Assembly: GCF_001425905.1 (NCBI RefSeq)
Contig: NZ_LMDY01000013.1
Location: forward strand, 63,194-127,193
DNA from: Methylibium sp. Root1272
GTDB lineage: Bacteria; Pseudomonadota; Gammaproteobacteria; Burkholderiales; Burkholderiaceae_C
Direction: 5' to 3'
Length of the DNA stretch: 64,000 bases
Below, one piece after another: positions 17,461 through 25,636 of this stretch (the stretch's first letter is position 1; every line of letters starts with the position of its first letter). A program made the translations under genes and the position numbers. The notes beneath the pieces were generated by a model that saw only the letters and a list, made by a program, of their open reading frames with translations, had not been told where the DNA came from and did not search any database.

Positions 17461-18555
17461 TCAGCGCGCCGGGCCCAGCACGCCGATCAGCGCCGTGGAG
17501 AAGGCCTCCGGGCTCTCGATGTGCGGGATGTGGCCCACACCCGGCAGCACGGTGAGCGTCGCTCCCGGCATCCAGCGTTGCAGCGCGCGGCCCTGGGCCA
17601 GCGGCGTGATGCGGTCTTCCTCGCCCCAGACCAACGCCACCGGCACGCCTTGTGCGGCCCAGCGGGTGAGCCGCTCGGGCCGCAGGCTGTCGGCCGGTTC
17701 GCAGGCGGCCTGCGAGAAGGCCGCGGCCCAGTCGCCGAGCCGCTGGCTGAACGCGGCGCGGGCGAACGGCAGGCGATAGGCCGGCAGCAGCGCGTCGGTC
17801 ACCGCGTCCTGGCGGTGCACGAACCGGCGCAGCAGCGGACCGGTGAGCCCCGGCCAGGTGGCGGTGGCACTGACCAGCGTGGTGCGCAGCGCCTGGCTGC
17901 CCAGCAGCACGCCGGGCCCGGCGCCCGCCACGCAGTGCGGCGGCTCGCCGCCGGGGCCGAGGCCGAGCGCCGGATCGACCAGCACCAGCCGGCGCAGCGC
18001 CACCCCGCTCGAACCTGCGCCCGCCACGAGCGCCGCCTCCAGCGCCGGCCCGGCGCCGAAGGAGTGGCCCACCAGGGTGAGGTCGGACCCGAGCGTGCCG
18101 GCGAGCGCGATCAGGCGCCGCGCCTGCGCGGCGCGCGAGTAGTCGACCGCAAGGCCGTCACCGGGCGTCGTCGTCAGGCCGAACGGCGGCAGGTCGACGG
18201 CCACCACGCGCCACCCGGCCGCCGCCAGTGCGTCGGGCAGGCCGAACCAGGTGCCGCTCCACGCGCCGGTACCGTGGGTGAGCAGCAGCGCGGGGTCCGT
18301 GGGACGGCCCCATTCCTGCACGTAGAGCCGCGCGTCGCCGACGTCCACCCAGCGGCCCTGGCCGCCGGCCAGTGGCTCTGCGCTCTGCGTCTCGCGCATC
18401 GCCCGGGCGTGCTGGGTCCAGGCGATCCAGGCCGAGAGCGCGAGCGCCAGCACGGCCACCAGCAACAGCGCCGCAGCAACCAGGTGCCGGGCGATGCGCC
18501 CGGCGAGGCCCAAGCGGGCACGACGAGGCGGCCTGTCGTTCGCAGACGCGCGCAT
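17461..18555 (-). CDS. Membrane-anchored alpha/beta-hydrolase
   Basis: The 364-residue protein has one N-terminal membrane helix (about residues 20-46, with HLVAAALLLVAVLALALSAW), then an alpha/beta-hydrolase domain facing the periplasm: HGTGAWSGTWF oxyanion loop, VVAVDLPPFG, nucleophile elbow GHSFGAG, acidic residue in WGEEDRITP and catalytic His in PGVGHIPHIESP. The substrate is unknown. It is the last gene of a four-gene operon and starts 2 bases after the stop of the preceding gene. It converges with copZ. Confidence 0.82.
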   Translation of the reverse strand: MRASANDRPPRRARLGLAGRIARHLVAAALLLVAVLALALSAWIAWTQHARAMRETQSAEPLAGGQGRWVDVGDARLYVQEWGRPTDPALLLTHGTGAWSGTWFGLPDALAAAGWRVVAVDLPPFGLTTTPGDGLAVDYSRAAQARRLIALAGTLGSDLTLVGHSFGAGPALEAALVAGAGSSGVALRRLVLVDPALGLGPGGEPPHCVAGAGPGVLLGSQALRTTLVSATATWPGLTGPLLRRFVHRQDAVTDALLPAYRLPFARAAFSQRLGDWAAAFSQAACEPADSLRPERLTRWAAQGVPVALVWGEEDRITPLAQGRALQRWMPGATLTVLPGVGHIPHIESPEAFSTALIGVLGPAR

Positions 18556-18557
18556 CC

Positions 18558-19604
18558 TCAGAAGTCGTAGACGTGTTCCACCACCACCTGCCCCGCCGAG
18601 GCCTGCGCGCGCCGGAGCTCGGCGGCCAGCCGCGCCACCGGCACCGCGAACACCACGCGCTTGCGCCCAGGCTGCGTCAGTACCGGCTGCTCGAACAGCG
18701 TGCGCACGCTGGCCGCCGACCAGCTGGCGGGCACCAGCACGCTCACCACCACCTCGCCGTCGTTGCCGGCGATCTGCCGGAAGTCGATGCCCTGGTCCGC
18801 CAGCCAGGTGCTGTAGGCGGTGAAGGCTTCGTAGCGCGGCACGGTCGCCAGCACCGGCGCGCCCGCCTCGGCCGCGGCCAGCGGCTGGTAGTCGGGGTGC
18901 TGAGGATCGGCCTGCGGCGCCGCGCTCAGCAGCACGGCGGTGACCGGCTTCGGCGCGTCGTAGAGGCTCTGGGTGCCGAGCTTGATGAGCCGCGCATAGC
19001 CCTCCTTCACCAGCAGCTCCGAGGTGAGCGCGAAGCGGCGCTCCCAGCGCCGCACGAGATTCGGCCCGCCGGTCGGCGCGGCCGACCACAGCGAGCGCAG
19101 CTGCTGCCAGAAGTCGAACTGATACCACGGCTCGACGCGGATGAAGTCGACGTAAGCCTGCGCATAGCGCGCCGCGAACTGCTCTTCCGGCACCGACTCG
19201 CCAGAACGCAGCGCCTCGGCGAGGCGGCCGATCGTGCGCTCGTACAGGCCCTTGAGGCCGTACTCGACCGTGGTGCTGACGCCGATCACCATCACCATCA
19301 GGTGATAGCCGCCGTTGAACGGGTATTTCTCGATCTCGCGGCTCACGCCCGCGTAGGACTGCCAGAACTGGCCGACGTGCGAGAACAGCGGGAAGCTGCT
19401 CGGGTGGCCACTGCGCGACAGGTAGGCCGCGTACTCGGCCGGGCTGTGCACCAGGTACCACTCGGGAAACGTGAGGAAGGTCTGGTCGGGCGTGCGCCGG
19501 TGTTCGGGTGGTGTGGCCGGCGCCGTGGCGGCCTCGCCCTGCGCCAGCGCCGCGGCGCACAGCAGTCCGGCCGCCGCCACGGCAGCTGCGAACCGGTGGC
19601 GCAT
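18558..19604 (-). CDS. Exported protein of unknown function in the FAD/methyltransferase operon
   Basis: The 348-residue product has a Sec signal peptide (FAAAVAAAGLLCAAALAQ). The mature part is rich in aromatic residues: FLTFPEWYLVHSPAEYAAYL, YPFNGGYHLMVMVIGVSTT, VDFIRVEPWYQFDFW. A hydrophobic stretch near YHLMVMVIGVSTTVEYGLKG might touch the membrane. I do not recognise a domain. Its ATG shares one base with the stop of the upstream fusion gene (TGATG), so translation is coupled, and the next gene starts 2 bases after its stop. It is probably a periplasmic partner of the hydrolase. Confidence 0.75.
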   Translation of the reverse strand: MRHRFAAAVAAAGLLCAAALAQGEAATAPATPPEHRRTPDQTFLTFPEWYLVHSPAEYAAYLSRSGHPSSFPLFSHVGQFWQSYAGVSREIEKYPFNGGYHLMVMVIGVSTTVEYGLKGLYERTIGRLAEALRSGESVPEEQFAARYAQAYVDFIRVEPWYQFDFWQQLRSLWSAAPTGGPNLVRRWERRFALTSELLVKEGYARLIKLGTQSLYDAPKPVTAVLLSAAPQADPQHPDYQPLAAAEAGAPVLATVPRYEAFTAYSTWLADQGIDFRQIAGNDGEVVVSVLVPASWSAASVRTLFEQPVLTQPGRKRVVFAVPVARLAAELRRAQASAGQVVVEHVYDF

Positions 19605-21889
19605 CAAGGCCGCACCCCGCGGGCCTGCACCATCACCGCTGGGTCGCGCAGCGTCTGCGGATCGAGCCGGCGCACGAAGCAGAACAAGGTGTTGTCGGTC
19701 GGGTCGTTGTCCTGCAGCACCCGGTGCCCGGTGTCGTCGAAGCCCTGCGCCTGGAGCCGGTCGACCCAGGTCTTGGCCGACTCGAAATAGCGCAGCTCGG
19801 CCAGGTTGGTCTCCCAACTCTCGCCCAGCCCGGCATTGAAGACCGTGTGGGCCAGCGACACCAGCGCGCGCAGTTCGTCGCTGCGCACGTCGTGGTCGCG
19901 CACGATGAAGGCGCCGCCGGGGCGCAGCACGCGCCGCACCGACTGCAGGAAATAGCCCAGCCGCTCGGCCGTCATGTGGTGCAGGCCCACATAGCAGGTC
20001 ACCAGGTCGAGGCTCGCGTCGGCGATGCCGGGCCCGAGCGGCGCGTAGTCGGACAGCGGCACGTGCAGGCCGAGCCGGCCGATCTGGCCGCGCTCCATGA
20101 TGTCGACCGGCGAGAAGGTCTGCGCCTGCTCGTCGATGAAATAGCGCGGGCCGCGCAGTTCCAGCGCGGCGGCCAGCCCGCGGTAGTAGCGGCCCTTGGA
20201 GCCGATCTCCGCGTAGCCGTCGAACTTGCGGCGTCCACCCAGCACCTGCAGCGTCTGCCGTGTCATCTCGGCCTTCTGCCTGAACAGCGAGGGCAGCGCG
20301 TAGCGCAGGTCGGCCGTCGCCGGCTTGATGCCCTTGAGCTCGCGCTGGATGTAGCGGTAGATCGTCTCCTCGTCGGCGTGCAGCTTGCACGCTTCGCCGA
20401 TGAGGTGGTGGAAGCGGTCTTCCGGCGCGATCCGGAACACGTTCTGCAGGAAGCGGTAGAAGGCGTCGGACAGCTCGACTTCACCGAACACCTGATGGAA
20501 CTCGCTGGCCGGCGCTGGCGCCGCGGGCGGCGTGCCGCGGTCGAGCCACGCGCGGTAGTACTTGTCCCAGAGCACGTTGGTGAAGCGGAAGTTCGGGTCG
20601 ACCTCCCACTTCAGCGCGAACAGGTGCGCCGCCTTCGGATAGGCGCGGTGGAACTGCTCCACCGTGCCGTGCGGCTGGTAGGGCAGGTAGTAGGTGCCGC
20701 CGACCGACAGCGCGGCGTCGATCAGCTCGCGCGTCCACACGCCGACCCGGCTGCGGGCGTTCTCGCGCGTGCGCTGCTTGTGGTACAGCACGAAGGCGAA
20801 GGTCTCGGTCGGCGCCCAGCCGAGCGCGGTGTCGGGATCGGGCATCGCGTGCCGGATCGAGATGTTCAGCGCGTTGACGCGGTGGCGGCTCAGCACCGCG
20901 GCCATCTTCGGCACGAACTCCAGCAACCGCTCGACCGGGATGAAGTACTCCTGCAGCACGTAGGTGCGCTGCGCCCGCGACGGCGGCTCGAGCTCGGCGA
21001 CGTCGTAGCCGGCCTCGTAGTTGCGCCAGTGCACCTTCTTGCGCAGGTAGAGCAGCGGATCGACGATCTTCTCGCGCCGTTCCTTGCCGAACGGCGTCTC
21101 CGACACCGCCCACAGGAAGTACTGGTGCAGCGGATAGGCGGCGCGCAGCGGCTGCAGCCGGTCGGGCGTGGTGGCGGGCTCGTCGGTTTCCACCCAGGTC
21201 ACGGCGCGCACGCTGCGGTAGTGCGGGCCGTAGAGGTCGGCGTTGTGGAACACCGCCTTCGGATTGCAGCGCACGGTGTCCTTGAAGTAGCCGCCATACG
21301 CCGACAGCGGCATCACCTTGTCGACGCGCTTGACGCGCCTGTTGTCGGCCAGATCGAGCTCGACCTCGACCACCACGCCCAGCGCACCGTAGCCGCCGAT
21401 GGCGCCGAAGAACAGCTCGGGGTGCGCCGTGCGGCTGGCCACCACGGCGCGCCCATCGTGCAGCACGAGCTTGAGGCTGCGCACCGACAGCACCAGCGGA
21501 CCCAGGCCCACGTAGCGGCCGTGGCAGTTGACGCCGAGCGCGCCGCCGACCGTGAAGTTGGCGTAGGTCTGCATGATCTTCACCGCCAGCCCGTGCGGAT
21601 CGACGAAGCGCTGGATGTCGCACCAGCGCACGCCGGCCTGCACGAGGATGGTCTTGTTCTCGGGCGAGAACGCGACGATGCGGTTCATCGAGCGCATGTC
21701 GAAGTGCAGGCTGCCCGGACTGGCCGTCTGCCCGCCCATGCTGAAGCGCCCGCCACCGACCGACACCGGGCCGGAGGTGCGCCGCAGCGCCTCCTGCACG
21801 TCCTCGACGGTGCTCGGCGCGACGATGGCCATCACCCGCACCGGGTTCAGCTGCGTGACGTCGTTGACGATGTGGTGGTCGGTGTTCAT
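19604..21889 (-). CDS. Fusion of FAD-linked oxidase and class I SAM-dependent methyltransferase
   Basis: The 761-residue protein has an N-terminal PCMH-type FAD-binding domain (about 15-190: VSVGGGRFSMGG, the FDMRSMNRI strand, VQAGVRWCDIQRFV, NFTVGGALGVNCHGR, GAIGGYGALGVV), then an oxidase cap ending in an ALO-like segment (about 380-470: YHKQRTRENAR, ALKWEVDPNFRFTN). From about 490 to 750 follows a class I methyltransferase: weak motif I YAEIGSKGRY, DLVTCYVGLHHM, and VLRPGGAFIVRDHDV. Such a fusion implies an oxidation and a methyl transfer on one substrate. It has no signal peptide. Its ATG overlaps the DUF805 stop by 4 bases. The substrate is unknown. Confidence 0.85.
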   Translation of the reverse strand: MNTDHHIVNDVTQLNPVRVMAIVAPSTVEDVQEALRRTSGPVSVGGGRFSMGGQTASPGSLHFDMRSMNRIVAFSPENKTILVQAGVRWCDIQRFVDPHGLAVKIMQTYANFTVGGALGVNCHGRYVGLGPLVLSVRSLKLVLHDGRAVVASRTAHPELFFGAIGGYGALGVVVEVELDLADNRRVKRVDKVMPLSAYGGYFKDTVRCNPKAVFHNADLYGPHYRSVRAVTWVETDEPATTPDRLQPLRAAYPLHQYFLWAVSETPFGKERREKIVDPLLYLRKKVHWRNYEAGYDVAELEPPSRAQRTYVLQEYFIPVERLLEFVPKMAAVLSRHRVNALNISIRHAMPDPDTALGWAPTETFAFVLYHKQRTRENARSRVGVWTRELIDAALSVGGTYYLPYQPHGTVEQFHRAYPKAAHLFALKWEVDPNFRFTNVLWDKYYRAWLDRGTPPAAPAPASEFHQVFGEVELSDAFYRFLQNVFRIAPEDRFHHLIGEACKLHADEETIYRYIQRELKGIKPATADLRYALPSLFRQKAEMTRQTLQVLGGRRKFDGYAEIGSKGRYYRGLAAALELRGPRYFIDEQAQTFSPVDIMERGQIGRLGLHVPLSDYAPLGPGIADASLDLVTCYVGLHHMTAERLGYFLQSVRRVLRPGGAFIVRDHDVRSDELRALVSLAHTVFNAGLGESWETNLAELRYFESAKTWVDRLQAQGFDDTGHRVLQDNDPTDNTLFCFVRRLDPQTLRDPAVMVQARGVRP

Positions 21890-22263
21890 GGCGCGCGCTC
21901 CATCCGCGGCGCGGCGCCGACGGTCACGTAGTCGGGACGCAGGTCTGCGGGCGCGCCGTAGCGGGACGCCGCCACGGACCCGCGCAGGCCACACTCGATC
22001 AACAGGTAGAGCGCCCCCAGCACGGGCAGCACCACCACCAGCAGCCACCACGCCGAGCGTCCGCGGTCATGCAGGCGCCGCCCCCAGACCGAGACCAGGA
22101 AGACGGTGGTCAGCAGGGCGGGCAGCACGTCGATGGGCTCGCCCAGCACCTGCGTGGCGGAAACACACAGGAACAGGGCCAGCGGCAGCGCGAGCAGGTG
22201 CCTCCCCCAGAAGCCGGCCCGGCTCAACCTGCCGGACGTCGAGAACTCGTCGACCCATCCCAT
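21886..22263 (-). CDS. DUF805-family small membrane protein
   Basis: This 125-residue protein starts at an ATG with GGAGGG just upstream. GRLSRAGFWGRHLLALPLAL followed by two or three hydrophobic helices and the WGRRLHDRGRSAWWLL signature identifies the DUF805 family of inner-membrane proteins with unknown function. It is first in the four-gene operon and its stop overlaps the start of the FAD/methyltransferase gene (ATGA). Confidence 0.85.
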   Translation of the reverse strand: MGWVDEFSTSGRLSRAGFWGRHLLALPLALFLCVSATQVLGEPIDVLPALLTTVFLVSVWGRRLHDRGRSAWWLLVVVLPVLGALYLLIECGLRGSVAASRYGAPADLRPDYVTVGAAPRMERAP

Positions 22264-22567
22264 CTGCAACCCTCCCGTTGGCCCCGCCGAAGGCCGCCGG
22301 AGCGGCCTGGCCGGAATCATTTCCCGCAAGCCTACCTTGCCCTCCGCGGCTTCCACAACCGATCTTCGGGGCGTGCCGCGCGGCCGTCGCGACACCGACA
22401 GGAGTAGCATCGCCCCTGTAGACATGCTCTGGATCGTCTCTCTGTAGGCTCTTTGCTGTTCCCTGTCGGCCCAGCCGACAGATTCCGGTCGAATCTCCCA
22501 TCGGTGATTTTCTGGGTGTCTCTGCACTGCGTCGGCATGTGCTGCGCATCACTTGAAAGGAATCGAC
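22264..22567. other. Divergent intergenic region between the DUF805 operon and the cold-shock gene
   Basis: These 304 bases hold no convincing gene. The right half probably contains the long 5' leader usual for cold-shock genes. A perfect palindrome lies at 22463-22481. No confident -35/-10 pair was recognised on either strand. Confidence 0.5.
22463..22481. promoter_or_regulatory. Perfect palindrome upstream of the cold-shock gene
   Basis: CTGTCGGC - CCA - GCCGACAG, 8-bp arms with a 3-base spacer, ends 86 bases before the ATG. It could be an operator or a hairpin in the mRNA leader. A similar TGTCGG-N5/6-CCGACA palindrome lies at 4928-4949, 80 bases from another start codon. Confidence 0.4.
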
Positions 22568-22780
22568 ATGACGACTGAAACTGGAACCGTGAAGTGGTTC
22601 AACGAGGGCAAGGGCTTCGGGTTCATCGCGCCGGACGGCGGCGGCAAGGACCTGTTCGCGCACTTCAAGGAAATCAAGGGCGAGGGCTTCAAGACCCTGC
22701 TCGAGAACCAGCGCGTGGAGTTCGAGGTGACCCAGGGACAGAAGGGGCCGCAGGCCTCCAACATCCGCGTGGTGTCCTGA
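22568..22780 (+). CDS. Cold-shock domain protein (CspA family)
   Basis: The 70-residue protein is one cold-shock domain with both RNA-binding motifs: [15 protein letters not shown] (RNP1) and KDLFAHF (an RNP2 variant with LFAHF rather than VFVHF). It binds single-stranded RNA and DNA and acts as an RNA chaperone. GAAAGGA precedes the ATG. The gene has its own strong terminator 37 bases after the stop. The cold response itself cannot be inferred because many family members are constitutive. Confidence 0.95.
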   Translation: MTTETGTVKWFNEGKGFGFIAPDGGGKDLFAHFKEIKGEGFKTLLENQRVEFEVTQGQKGPQASNIRVVS

Positions 22781-22817
22781 GCCACGGCGACGATGGCTCC
22801 GCGCGGAGCCGTCCAGG

Positions 22818-22848
22818 AAACCGCGGCCTCGGCCGCGGTTTTTTCTTT
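22818..22848 (+). terminator. Rho-independent terminator of the cold-shock gene
   Basis: An 8-bp stem AACCGCGG / CCGCGGTT with a 6-base loop is followed by TTTTTT, C, TTTT. It separates the cold-shock gene from the small gene at 22861. Confidence 0.9.
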
Positions 22849-22860
22849 TGAGGGCCAGCC

Positions 22861-23109
22861 ATGAAGAACCTGCAGGAAGCGACCGAGAAGATCTGCGATC
22901 TGAAGGGCAGCCTGGTGGCGCTCGATGCGCTCGTCACGGCCCTGCTGCACCAGATGCCGCTGCCGCTGCGCGCCGACCTGCTGCGCAGCTTCGAGGGCAA
23001 TGCCGAGGTCGCGCGCACCGTGCTGCTGCACACCTCGATCTCGGAGCACACGATCACCGCCTTCGAGCGCGATGTCCGGCGGATGTCGGCGCTGATCGGC
23101 GTGCCCTGA
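22861..23109 (+). CDS. Small helical protein of unknown function
   Basis: The 82-residue product looks entirely helical (LQEATEKICDLKGSLVALDA, then LLHQMPLPLRADLLRSFEG) and has no signal peptide. I recognise no domain. Codon use matches neighbouring genes, with G/C at nearly every third position. The ATG lies only 12 bases after the T-run of the terminator, so it must have weak read-through expression or a promoter inside the cold-shock gene. It converges with the GST gene. Confidence 0.6.
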   Translation: MKNLQEATEKICDLKGSLVALDALVTALLHQMPLPLRADLLRSFEGNAEVARTVLLHTSISEHTITAFERDVRRMSALIGVP

Positions 23110-23133
23110 GGGCGCCGGTCCGGGCGCGCCGGG

Positions 23134-23778
23134 TCAGGTGGCGCCGGCCGAGAACACCGACAGATCCTGCGGCCCGCCGCGCTCGATGGCACGCCGGTAG
23201 CCGTCTCGTTCGCGCAGCCGTGCGAGATACGCGCGCAGCGCCGGGAAGTCCTTCAGGCGACCGCGGCACTCGCTGAACTCCAACGACCAGCCCAGATTGA
23301 CGTCGGCCGCGGAGAAGCCTGACTCGAGCAGGTGCTCCCTTTGCTCGAGCACGTTCTCGACGTAGCGATGGTTCTTCGCGATCTCGACGTCGAAGAAGCC
23401 CATCAACGCGGCATTGCCACCGCCGGTCCATGCATAGACCAGATCGACCAGCAGCCCCGGGAACAGCGTGCCCTCGGAGTAGGCCAGCCACTGCAGGTAG
23501 GCGCCGTATTCGGTCGACGCCGGAGCCCGACTCAGCCGACCGCCGCCGCAGACGTTGCAGAGGTACTCGATGATCGCGTCCGATTCGACGATCAACTGGC
23601 CGGCGTGCTCGATCGTCGGCGCCTTGCCGAGCGGATGGACCTGGTTGAGCGACTCGGGGGAGCGCTGTGTTTCGGGGTGCCGCTGGTGCTTGACCAGCCG
23701 GTACTCGATGCCGAGTTCCTCGCACAGCCACACGATGCGGTGCGAGCGCGAGTTGTTCAGGTGGTGAACTGTCAGCAC
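23134..23778 (-). CDS. Glutathione S-transferase family protein
   Basis: The 214-residue product starts at a GTG with AGGAG 8 bases upstream. The N-terminal thioredoxin-like domain has VHHLNNSRSHRIVWLCEELG with the catalytic Ser region (NNSRS), the cis-Pro in HPLGKAPTIE and ESDAIIEYL, the glutathione-binding ES pair. The C-terminal half is the usual all-helical domain. It probably conjugates or reduces hydrophobic electrophiles. The gene is divergent from the sirtuin gene with a 192-base intergenic region. Confidence 0.9.
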   Translation of the reverse strand: MLTVHHLNNSRSHRIVWLCEELGIEYRLVKHQRHPETQRSPESLNQVHPLGKAPTIEHAGQLIVESDAIIEYLCNVCGGGRLSRAPASTEYGAYLQWLAYSEGTLFPGLLVDLVYAWTGGGNAALMGFFDVEIAKNHRYVENVLEQREHLLESGFSAADVNLGWSLEFSECRGRLKDFPALRAYLARLRERDGYRRAIERGGPQDLSVFSAGAT

Positions 23779-23970
23779 GGTGGCGGTCTCCTGGTCGATG
23801 CCGGCCCGCGCCGAAGCCGCGCTGCCGTCGCTGTCGTTGTCGTTGCTGTCGTCGGAACTTCGATCGTCGATGACGACGGGATCCCGTGCGCAGCGTACTG
23901 CAGGCCGTCGCGCGCTGCTGGTGGCCGAGCCGCCGTTCGGTGGCGCGCACCGACGACGTACGATGCCCCG

Positions 23971-24807
23971 ATGCGACCCGAGGACATCGACAGGGCAGCC
24001 GCATACCTGGCGCAGGCGGATGCGCTCGTCATTGCCGCCGGCGCCGGCATGGGCGTCGACAGCGGCCTGCCGGACTTCCGCGGCAACGCCGGCTTCTGGC
24101 AGGCCTATCCGGCACTGGGCCGGGCCGCGATGGACTTCACCGAGGTCGCCTCGCCCCGCACGTTCCGCACCGACCCGCGGCTCGCCTGGGGCTTCTATGG
24201 TCACCGCCTGGCGCTGTACCGGCAGACCGTTCCGCATGACGGCTTCGCGATCCTGCGCCGGTGGGCCGAGCGGCTGGCGCGGCGCGCCTTCGTCTTCACC
24301 AGCAACGTCGACGGCCAGTTCCAGCGCGCCGGCTTCGCCGAGGAGCACGTGTTCGAGTGCCACGGCTCCATCCACTGGCTCCAATGCACCGGCCCCTGCT
24401 CCGATCTCGTGTGGCACGCCGCCGGCGTGCTGCCCGAGATCGATGCCGCCGCGTGTCGGTGGCGGGGCGATGAACTGCCGCTTTGCCCGCGCTGCGGCGC
24501 GCTGGCCCGGCCCAATATCCTGATGTTCGGAGACGGCGCGTGGGTCGAGCATCGGGCCTCGCAACAGGAGGCACGGCTGGCCAGCTGGCTGCGCACGGCT
24601 GCGAGGCCCGTGGTGATCGAGCTCGGCGCGGGCACCGCCATCGCGTCGGTGCGTCGCTTCGGCGAGCACGTCGTCCACGCGCACGGCGGATCACTGGTGC
24701 GGATCAACCCGCGTGAAGCCGCGGTGTCGATGGAGAGAGCCGTCGGGCTGGAGGTCGGTGCGCGGGAGGGCCTGATGGCCATCGACGCCCGCCTGGGCGG
24801 CGGTTGA
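23971..24807 (+). CDS. SIR2-family NAD-dependent protein deacylase
   Basis: The 278-residue sirtuin has the NAD-binding GAGMGVDSGLPDFRG, TSNVDGQFQRAG, the catalytic His in ECHGSIHWLQC, and a zinc ribbon with Cys pairs CTGPC and CPRC. It ends with the second Rossmann part ELGAGTAIASVRRF and LVRINPRE. Family members remove acyl groups from lysine and release nicotinamide; some have roles in defence or in metabolite ADP-ribosylation. The GAGMGVDSG variant (Met for Ile, Val for Ala) is common in a bacterial sub-branch. The gene ends 7 bases before the tRNA gene on the other strand. Confidence 0.88.
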   Translation: MRPEDIDRAAAYLAQADALVIAAGAGMGVDSGLPDFRGNAGFWQAYPALGRAAMDFTEVASPRTFRTDPRLAWGFYGHRLALYRQTVPHDGFAILRRWAERLARRAFVFTSNVDGQFQRAGFAEEHVFECHGSIHWLQCTGPCSDLVWHAAGVLPEIDAAACRWRGDELPLCPRCGALARPNILMFGDGAWVEHRASQQEARLASWLRTAARPVVIELGAGTAIASVRRFGEHVVHAHGGSLVRINPREAAVSMERAVGLEVGAREGLMAIDARLGGG

Positions 24808-24814
24808 ACCCGTG

Positions 24815-24890
24815 TGGTGCGCCCGGCTGGGATCGAACCAGCAACCCCTGCCTTCGGAGGGCAGTACTCTATCCATTGAGCTACGGACGC
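24815..24890 (-). tRNA. tRNA-Arg (anticodon CCG)
   Basis: Read on the minus strand, 76 bases fold into a full cloverleaf: acceptor GCGTCCG / CGGGCGC, D arm GCTC...GAGT, anticodon stem CTGCC / GGCAG with loop CTCCGAA (anticodon CCG), and T arm GCTGG-TTCGATC-CCAGC. The encoded CCA end is present. It reads CGG codons. Confidence 0.96.
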
Positions 24891-24899
24891 AACAGCTTC

Positions 24900-24905
24900 A
24901 TTCTA
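24900..24905 (-). promoter_or_regulatory. -10 element of the tRNA-Arg gene
   Basis: TAGAAT on the minus strand ends 10 bases upstream of the mature tRNA 5' end. No clear -35 is seen at 16-18 bases. Confidence 0.5.
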
Positions 24906-24957
24906 CCAGCGCCCCTGTCGCGGGCGACGTCCGGCAAGGCTCGCGACGGGGTGCCCT

Positions 24958-24965
24958 TGTATACT
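24958..24965 (+). promoter_or_regulatory. -10 region of the cytochrome c gene
   Basis: TATACT at 24960-24965, preceded by TG, is a near-consensus sigma-70 -10 element about 65 bases before the cytochrome start. The -35 region is poor. Confidence 0.45.
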
Positions 24966-25029
24966 CCATGGGTTTTGCGAGCTGCGTTTCACCACGCCGC
25001 TCTGCTCCCCCAAAAGCTTCGAGGACCCC

Positions 25030-25575
25030 ATGAGCGCAGCGCCCTCCCACGACGACGATCACGAGCCCAATCACGAAGGTCCGATCCGCACGCCCAAGCA
25101 GTTGGTGATCGCGGTGGTCTTCGCCTTCGTGGTGCCGATCGCCATCATCGTGCTGCTGGCCAGCTACGTGAGTTCGGCGCAGAAGCCGGCGGCCGGCAGC
25201 GATGGCCTGAAGGCCGAGGCCACCGCCGAGCGCATCGCGCCGGTCGGCAAGGTCGAGGTCAAGGACGCCTCGGACGTGAGCGCGCTGAAGGGCGGCGAGG
25301 ACGTGTTCAAGGCGCAGTGCGCCGCCTGCCACGCCGCTGGCGTGGCCGGGGCGCCGAAGCTCGCCGACGCGGCCGCCTGGGGACCACGCATCACGGCCGG
25401 CTACGAGGCCTTGTTGACCTCGGCACTGAAGGGCAAGGGCGCGATGGGCGCACAGGGCGGCGGCGACTTCAGCGACGTGGAGATCGGCCGCGCGGTGGTC
25501 TACATGGCCAACGCCAGCGGAGCCAAGTTCGAAGAGCCCAAGCCGCCGGCACCGGCGGCCAGCGCAGCGCCCTGA
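25030..25575 (+). CDS. Membrane-anchored c-type cytochrome (cytochrome c5-like)
   Basis: The 181-residue protein has a His/Asp-rich cytoplasmic start, one membrane helix (about 24-46: LVIAVVFAFVVPIAIIVLLA), and a periplasmic class I cytochrome domain with CAACH (Cys97, Cys100, His101) and a likely axial Met in KGKGAMGAQGG (Met139). The GAPKLAD...WGPRI pattern is that of cytochrome c5. It would carry single electrons in the respiratory chain, still tethered to the inner membrane. A Pro/Ala tail follows. GAGGA precedes the ATG, and a terminator follows the stop. Confidence 0.92.
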   Translation: MSAAPSHDDDHEPNHEGPIRTPKQLVIAVVFAFVVPIAIIVLLASYVSSAQKPAAGSDGLKAEATAERIAPVGKVEVKDASDVSALKGGEDVFKAQCAACHAAGVAGAPKLADAAAWGPRITAGYEALLTSALKGKGAMGAQGGGDFSDVEIGRAVVYMANASGAKFEEPKPPAPAASAAP

Positions 25576-25596
25576 GCGGCAGCGCCCCAACCCACC

Positions 25597-25624
25597 AGCC
25601 GGTCCGTGCGACCGGCTTTTTCTT
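25597..25624 (+). terminator. Rho-independent terminator of the cytochrome gene
   Basis: An 8-bp stem AGCCGGTC / GACCGGCT with loop CGTGC is followed by TTTTTCTT. It lies 22 bases after the cytochrome stop. Confidence 0.9.
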
Positions 25625-25636
25625 GTCCGCCGGCGA

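Noticed and set aside
14693-17779. Very long plus-strand open frame (over 1000 codons) opposite copA and cueR
   Set aside because: It is antisense to a complete copper ATPase with all catalytic motifs; the translation is His/Arg/Gln-rich without any domain. Such frames arise from G/C-rich third positions.
22264-22567. A second cold-shock leader riboswitch or small RNA
   Set aside because: Only a palindrome is clear; no known RNA family pattern was recognised.
24815-24890. tRNA-Arg with anticodon TCC or another identity
   Set aside because: The seven-base loop CTCCGAA places the anticodon at its third to fifth bases, CCG; other readings break the anticodon stem.
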